NCBI RefSeq assembly: GCF_033542235.1 | Contig: NZ_JAWRCU010000041.1 | Location: 1 to 5,868, forward strand | Origin: JAWRCU01 sp033542235 | Lineage (GTDB): Bacteria; Pseudomonadota; Alphaproteobacteria; Rhizobiales; Rhizobiaceae | DNA length: 5,868 nucleotides | Direction of reading: 5' to 3' | Shown: one piece after another, positions 1 through 5,868 of the stretch | Layout: each line of letters starts with the position of its first letter | Position numbering within the stretch: position 1 is the first letter of the stretch | The notes under the pieces: generated by a model | Told to the model about the DNA's origin: nothing | Databases searched by the model: none | Seen by the model: the letters and a program-made list of their open reading frames with translations, nothing else | Made by a program: the position numbers and the translations under genes

Positions 1-10
1 CAAATCGCTG

Positions 11-46
11 TTGACATGGAAAGTGGGTGCCGCCTATATACGCCCC
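11..46 (+). promoter_or_regulatory. rRNA operon promoter with GC-rich discriminator
   Basis: A perfect -35 hexamer TTGACA lies at 11-16. An 18-nt spacer leads to TATATA at 35-40; with a 17-nt spacer the -10 would be CTATAT at 34-39. The next six bases, CGCCCC at 41-46, form a GC-rich discriminator, so transcription should start near A47. Strong housekeeping hexamers with a GC-rich discriminator are typical of stable RNA promoters under stringent (ppGpp/DksA) control; that regulation is inferred, not seen. Only 10 bases precede the -35, so an UP element or upstream activator sites cannot be judged. No other hexamer pair in the leader looks convincing, so this is probably the main promoter for the whole operon. 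Confidence 0.85.
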
Positions 47-176
47 ACAACGAGGGCGGCGCGCCGCTGGCGACCAGAAAGTTCGCCCTTGTGAAATCCA
101 AGAGAGCCGCGTGAGCGACACTCTGCGGGCCGGAGCCGAAAAGCAACAGGCCCACGACATTGCGTCTGCGGTGTCG

Positions 177-188
177 GATCTTTGACAA
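177..188 (+). promoter_or_regulatory. boxA-like antitermination element in leader
   Basis: GATCTTTGACAA closely resembles the E. coli rRNA boxA core (GCTCTTTAACAA), differing at two positions. It sits where boxA belongs, between promoter and 16S and just ahead of the 16S processing stem. In the known system boxA RNA binds NusB-NusE (S10) and helps RNA polymerase resist Rho on untranslated rRNA. The embedded TTGACA (182-187) could be mistaken for a -35 box, but no -10 follows at 16-19 nt. Confidence 0.7.
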
Positions 189-197
189 CTGAATAGA

Positions 198-223
198 GAA
201 GAAAGAGAAACGTGGGCGGCAGA
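198..223 (+). other. Left arm of 16S precursor processing stem
   Basis: Bases 198-212 are an exact reverse complement of 1986-2000 (15 pairs). After one T-T mismatch (213/1985), 214-223 pair with 1975-1984 (ten pairs, one G-U). The 26-nt helix encloses the whole 16S gene, as RNase III stems do in bacterial pre-rRNA. Cleavage by RNase III is inferred from the family; the complementarity is read directly. Confidence 0.88.
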
Positions 224-378
224 GTCCTGCTGAGCCGGTGCCTCGCAAGGGGTGTCTGGTTCGAACGAGACTTTGGCGGACACGTTTCGAGAGAAAGTTA
301 CCTGCATCGTGATGAACGATGCGGTGTGAATGTTCTCGTCGATTCATGCGTGACCAAATAGCCAAATCAAAGTCTTAT

Positions 379-1870
<1,492 letters not shown>

Positions 1871-1974
1871 AGAACCCTAATGGGATGGCCGTCTCGGCCC
1901 CGCCCTTTCGGCTCTTTTGAAGAACAAGGCGTCAAGAGCAGTCACTCTTCACGCCGCGCATACCTGAAAGCGGG

Positions 1975-2000
1975 TCTGCCGCCTTCGTTTCTCTTTCTTC
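1975..2000 (+). other. Right arm of 16S precursor processing stem
   Basis: Partner of 198-223, beginning 112 nt after the mature 16S 3' end. The outer 15 bases (1986-2000) pair without mismatch; the inner ten (1975-1984) pair after a single T-T mismatch. Pairing closes a loop of about 1.75 kb containing 16S, so cleavage would separate pre-16S from the tRNA/23S part of the transcript. Confidence 0.88.
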
Positions 2001-2048
2001 ATGGATGATTGCGCTCACGCGTGTTCCGCGCTCCTCGACAGGATGCTG

Positions 2049-2080
2049 CGGCGCTCGGCTTGGGCGGCGCATGAGCGCCG
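2049..2080 (+). other. GC-rich spacer hairpin
   Basis: CGGCGCTC at 2049-2056 is exactly complementary to GAGCGCCG at 2073-2080, giving eight pairs around a 16-nt loop. A nearby second hairpin pairs CGAGGC 2098-2103 with GCCTCG 2120-2125. Both lie between the 16S stem and tRNA-Ile. They lack a T-run, so they are not intrinsic terminators; they are more likely spacer folds that keep tRNA-Ile separate from the 16S precursor. No function can be assigned from sequence. Confidence 0.6.
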
Positions 2081-2159
2081 ACGGCAGTTGATGTCCCCGA
2101 GGCGGCCTTTGGAGGCGTGGCCTCGAAGGCGGCGAGTGCTGGAGACGTGTGCTCTGTTA

Positions 2160-2236
2160 GGGCTTGTAGCTCAGTTGGTTAGAGCGCGCGCTTGATAAGC
2201 GTGAGGTCGGAGGTTCAAGTCCTCCCAGGCCCACCA
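2160..2236 (+). tRNA. ileT: tRNA-Ile (anticodon GAT)
   Basis: A complete 77-nt cloverleaf. The acceptor strand GGGCTTG (2160-2166) pairs with CAGGCCC (2226-2232), with one T-G wobble. The anticodon stem CGCGC 2187-2191 pairs with GCGTG 2199-2203 around the loop TTGATAA, giving anticodon GAT at 2194-2196, which reads AUC/AUU. The T arm has the GGTTCAA-type loop. The discriminator A and CCA are encoded (2233-2236). Isoleucine and alanine tRNAs in this order are the classic pair in proteobacterial rRNA spacers. The tRNA is transcribed with the operon and released by RNase P and 3' nucleases. The gene symbol is by analogy with E. coli. Confidence 0.97.
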
Positions 2237-2247
2237 CCATCTTATCA

Positions 2248-2323
2248 GGGGCCGTAGCTCAGCTGGGAGAGCACCTGCTTTGCAAGCAGGGGGTCGTCGG
2301 TTCGATCCCGTCCGGCTCCACCA
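2248..2323 (+). tRNA. alaT: tRNA-Ala (anticodon TGC)
   Basis: A complete 76-nt cloverleaf 11 nt after tRNA-Ile. The acceptor strand GGGGCCG (2248-2254) pairs with CGGCTCC (2313-2319). The third pair is G-T (2250/2317), the G3-U70 identity element read by alanyl-tRNA synthetase. The loop TTTGCAA gives anticodon TGC at 2281-2283. The discriminator A and CCA are encoded (2320-2323). It is co-transcribed with the rRNAs. The symbol is by analogy with E. coli. The reverse strand across this gene and tRNA-Ile yields a well-known type of false protein, described under rejected items. Confidence 0.97.
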
Positions 2324-2362
2324 AGATTTGCTGGCAAGATCATCCATCAAGAAACAAGGTTT

Positions 2363-2399
2363 GCGGAAGGTCTCTGGCCCTCCGCCTGTTCTGTCGACA
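2363..2399 (+). promoter_or_regulatory. Spacer hairpin plus second boxA-like element
   Basis: GCGGAAGG (2363-2370) pairs with CCCTCCGC (2378-2385) around a seven-base loop, with one A-C mismatch. Three bases after the stem comes GTTCTGTCGACA (2388-2399), a degenerate match to boxA. In E. coli a second boxA lies in the 16S-23S spacer and reloads the antitermination complex before 23S; the position here fits. Support is strengthened by the motif AGAGAAG, which starts exactly 18 nt after the first base of both this element and the leader boxA. The match is weaker than in the leader, so the call is tentative. Confidence 0.45.
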
Positions 2400-2461
2400 T
2401 CGTAAAGAGAAGATTTGTTCGGGTTCCATCTTGTTCCATCAGGAATAAGGGATGGTTCGCC

Positions 2462-2484
2462 GCATGGGACGCTCAATCCCGTGC
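2462..2484 (+). other. Spacer hairpin upstream of 23S
   Basis: GCATGGGA (2462-2469) pairs with TCCCGTGC (2477-2484), eight pairs including one T-G, with loop CGCTCAA. It has no following T-run and lies between tRNA-Ala and the 23S stem. It is probably an ordinary spacer fold; no specific role can be read from it. Confidence 0.55.
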
Positions 2485-2541
2485 ATCATGGTTGGTAGCC
2501 TAACCGCGCCATCGAACAGATCTCGAGAAGCTGGTCTTTCG

Positions 2542-2580
2542 TGCCAATGGCATCGGGGTAAAACCCGGTGGGCATTGGCA
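2542..2580 (+). other. Hairpin overlapping the left 23S processing arm
   Basis: TGCCAATG (2542-2549) pairs perfectly with CATTGGCA (2573-2580). Inside it CGGG (2554-2557) pairs with CCCG (2564-2567) around loop GTAAAA. The right half (2566-2580) is also part of the arm that pairs with sequence downstream of 23S, so the local hairpin and the outer half of the long-range stem cannot form together. The local form can fold as soon as it is transcribed; the long-range form needs the rest of 23S to be made. That ordering is an inference. Confidence 0.6.
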
Positions 2581-2588
2581 ATGAGAAC

Positions 2589-2595
<7 letters not shown>
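2566..2595 (+). other. Left arm of 23S precursor processing stem
   Basis: Bases 2580-2595 are an exact reverse complement of 5387-5402 (16 pairs). After a four-position interruption with partial pairing (2576-2579 against 5403-5406), 2566-2575 pair with 5407-5416 (ten pairs, one G-T). The last seven bases (2589-2595) belong to mature 23S helix 1. Such stems are cut by RNase III to free pre-23S; cleavage itself is inferred. Confidence 0.88.
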
Positions 2596-5386
<2,791 letters not shown>

Positions 5387-5395
<9 letters not shown>

Positions 5396-5416
5396 TCTCA
5401 TTATCTATGCCCATCG
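5387..5416 (+). other. Right arm of 23S precursor processing stem
   Basis: Partner of 2566-2595. The inner 16 bases (5387-5402) pair without mismatch and the outer ten (5407-5416) pair with one wobble. Its outer end merges with the perfect 12-base palindrome TCGCATATGCGA (5414-5425), which could instead fold on itself with a four-base loop. Confidence 0.88.
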
Positions 5417-5438
5417 CATATGCGACGGCACGAAAGAG

Positions 5439-5500
5439 CCAATAGCGTGTAGCGAATAGGGTTTTGAAATCCCTACTCGCTATTCCCCATTCGCTATTCG
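5439..5500 (+). repeat. Inverted array of 7-nt repeats in the 23S-5S spacer
   Basis: The right side (5473-5500) is four tandem heptads, CTACTCG, CTATTCC, CCATTCG and CTATTCG, each at most one base from CTATTCG. The left side (5439-5459) is three heptads in the opposite orientation, CCAATAG, CGTGTAG and CGAATAG, around a 13-nt centre (5460-5472). The RNA can fold as a long imperfect hairpin. The best part pairs 5450-5461 with 5471-5482 (11 of 12). An alternative register pairs TAGCGAAT 5450-5457 with ATTCGCTA 5489-5496. There is no T-run after it, so it is not a typical terminator. It looks like a small repetitive palindromic element, possibly dispersed in the genome; that cannot be tested here. 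Confidence 0.7.
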
Positions 5501-5521
5501 CTTCATCCCAGCTTCTCGAAC

Positions 5522-5532
5522 AGCATGCGTTT
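5522..5532 (+). other. Left arm of 5S precursor stem
   Basis: AGCATGCGTTT is an exact reverse complement of 5659-5669, giving 11 pairs that enclose 5S. Between this stem and the mature 5S terminal helix only short mismatched stretches intervene (5533-5536 against 5655-5658, with two G-C pairs inside), so the two helices nearly stack. It is the likely recognition stem for the endonuclease that frees pre-5S (RNase E in many Proteobacteria; enzyme inferred). Confidence 0.8.
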
Positions 5533-5536
5533 CGCC

Positions 5537-5654
5537 GACCTGGTGGTTATGGCGGGGCGGCTGCACCCGTTCCCATTCCGAACACGGCCGTGAAACGCCC
5601 CAGCGCTGATGGTACTTCGTCTCAAGACGCGGGAGAGTAGGTCGCTGCCAGGTC
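5537..5654 (+). rRNA. rrf: 5S ribosomal RNA
   Basis: Small RNA of the large ribosomal subunit, in the central protuberance. The terminal helix pairs GACCTGGT (5537-5544) with GCCAGGTC (5647-5654), ending in one T-G. The conserved loop segment CCGTTCCCATTCCGAACACG lies near 5567-5586, and the 3' domain contains GGTACTTCGTCTCAAGACGC and GGGAGAGTAGGTCGCTGCC. The length of about 118 nt is normal. It is the third rRNA of the operon, about 140 nt after 23S. The ends are set by helix pairing and may differ by one or two bases. Confidence 0.96.
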
Positions 5655-5658
5655 TGCT

Positions 5659-5669
5659 AAACGCATGCT
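5659..5669 (+). other. Right arm of 5S precursor stem
   Basis: AAACGCATGCT pairs perfectly with 5522-5532 and starts five bases after the mature 5S end. It is followed by a pyrimidine-rich run (5672-5682) that is complementary to purine-rich sequence in the 16S-23S spacer, discussed under findings. Confidence 0.8.
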
Positions 5670-5707
5670 CATTCTTCTCTTTGCGAAGCCCGCCTCTCGG
5701 CGGCTCA

Positions 5708-5731
5708 AAAGGCCGCCACCGAGCGGCCTTT
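5708..5731 (+). terminator. Weak terminator-like hairpin after 5S
   Basis: AAAGGCCGC (5708-5716) pairs perfectly with GCGGCCTTT (5723-5731) around loop CACCGA. The stem is strong, but the T-run is only three bases before CAT, so termination is likely partial. An overlapping alternative pairs GGCGGC 5699-5704 with GCCGCC 5712-5717, which would break the terminator stem. A complete stop here would cut off tRNA-fMet, for which I see no promoter of its own, so readthrough is likely. Confidence 0.6.
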
Positions 5732-5753
5732 CATATGCGCAGAACCTGAATTG

Positions 5754-5771
5754 CGTCGGCAAACACCGACG
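5754..5771 (+). other. Hairpin upstream of tRNA-fMet
   Basis: CGTCGG (5754-5759) pairs perfectly with CCGACG (5766-5771), loop CAAACA. A competing fold pairs CGGCAA (5757-5762) with TTGCCG (5774-5779). No T-run follows. The stretch 5732-5783 holds no recognisable -35/-10 pair, so this is more likely a processing fold than a promoter or terminator. Confidence 0.5.
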
Positions 5772-5783
5772 TCTTGCCGGTGA

Positions 5784-5860
<77 letters not shown>

Positions 5861-5868
5861 AACCAAAA

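Larger units (their letters stand above)
47..378 (+). other. 16S rRNA 5' leader (external transcribed spacer)
   Basis: About 330 nt of transcribed, non-coding leader separate the predicted start from 16S. Visible structure: 50-58 pairs with 84-92 (nine pairs, one G-U), enclosing a short hairpin of CGCC 62-65 with GGCG 69-72. 252-258 pairs with 277-283 (seven pairs, one G-U). GCATCGT 304-310 pairs perfectly with ACGATGC 316-322 around a five-base loop. The leader also carries the boxA-like element and the left arm of the 16S processing stem, listed separately. It is removed during maturation. I see no ribosome binding site with a credible reading frame. Confidence 0.75.

Noticed and set aside
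182..187. Second TTGACA as a possible P2 promoter
   Set aside because: No -10-like hexamer lies 16-19 nt downstream (the region is purine-rich), and the bases are better explained as boxA.
2001..2195. Forward open frame of 64 codons in the spacer
   Set aside because: It starts right after the 16S stem arm, has no ribosome binding site, runs into tRNA-Ile and is rich in Arg/Ala as expected of GC-rich hairpin DNA.
2423..2440. Direct repeat GTTCCATC, two copies 10 nt apart
   Set aside because: It is only eight bases twice, with no third copy or symmetry; not distinguishable from chance.
2171..2476. Reverse-strand open frame of 101 codons
   Set aside because: It reads antisense through tRNA-Ala and tRNA-Ile. 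Its sequence contains SRTGSNRRPPACKAGALPAE and EDLNLRPHAYQARALTN, typical of the false proteins annotated across tRNA genes.

Overview
The window is one complete bacterial ribosomal RNA operon on the + strand: promoter and leader, 16S rRNA, tRNA-Ile(GAU), tRNA-Ala(UGC), 23S rRNA, 5S rRNA and tRNA-fMet(CAU). I see no protein-coding gene. Every longer open frame lies in or across an rRNA or tRNA and is best read as a shadow. Organism: the 16S has the short V1 stem and compact V3 of Alphaproteobacteria. The tRNA-Ile/tRNA-Ala spacer, the extra hairpin in 23S helix 9 and the initiator tRNA right after 5S fit Hyphomicrobiales (Rhizobiales). From memory, the V3-V6 wording is closer to Rhodoplanes/Pseudolabrys/Variibacter-type Xanthobacteraceae than to Bradyrhizobium or Rhizobium. 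The order is well supported; the family is a low-confidence guess.

Layout. 1-46: strong sigma-70-type promoter with a GC-rich discriminator. 47-378: transcribed leader with hairpins, a boxA-like antitermination element and the left arm of the 16S processing stem. 379-1863: 16S. 1864-2588: a 725-nt internal transcribed spacer with the right arm of the 16S stem, a GC-rich hairpin region, the two tRNAs, a second boxA-like element, and the left arm of the 23S processing stem together with a hairpin that competes with it. 2589-5395: 23S, with an elongated helix 9. 5396-5536: 23S-5S spacer with the right arm of the 23S stem and an inverted array of 7-nt repeats. 5537-5654: 5S inside its own flanking stem. 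5655-5783: weak terminator-like hairpin and a further hairpin. 5784-5860: tRNA-fMet with encoded CCA, just before the window ends.

The parts form one expression unit. A single promoter should make a precursor of more than 5.7 kb. boxA-like sites ahead of 16S and ahead of 23S are expected to recruit Nus factors against premature termination. Three base-paired stems bring the ends of 16S, 23S and 5S together for nucleolytic release, and the tRNAs are cut out by tRNA-processing enzymes. The operon supplies the ribosome's three RNAs plus the initiator tRNA in linked amounts.

I did not find a previously undescribed system. The least ordinary features are the inverted heptad array in the 23S-5S spacer, a possible long-range helix joining the spacer upstream of 23S to sequence just after 5S, the two mutually exclusive folds at the 23S left processing arm, and the weak terminator between 5S and tRNA-fMet.
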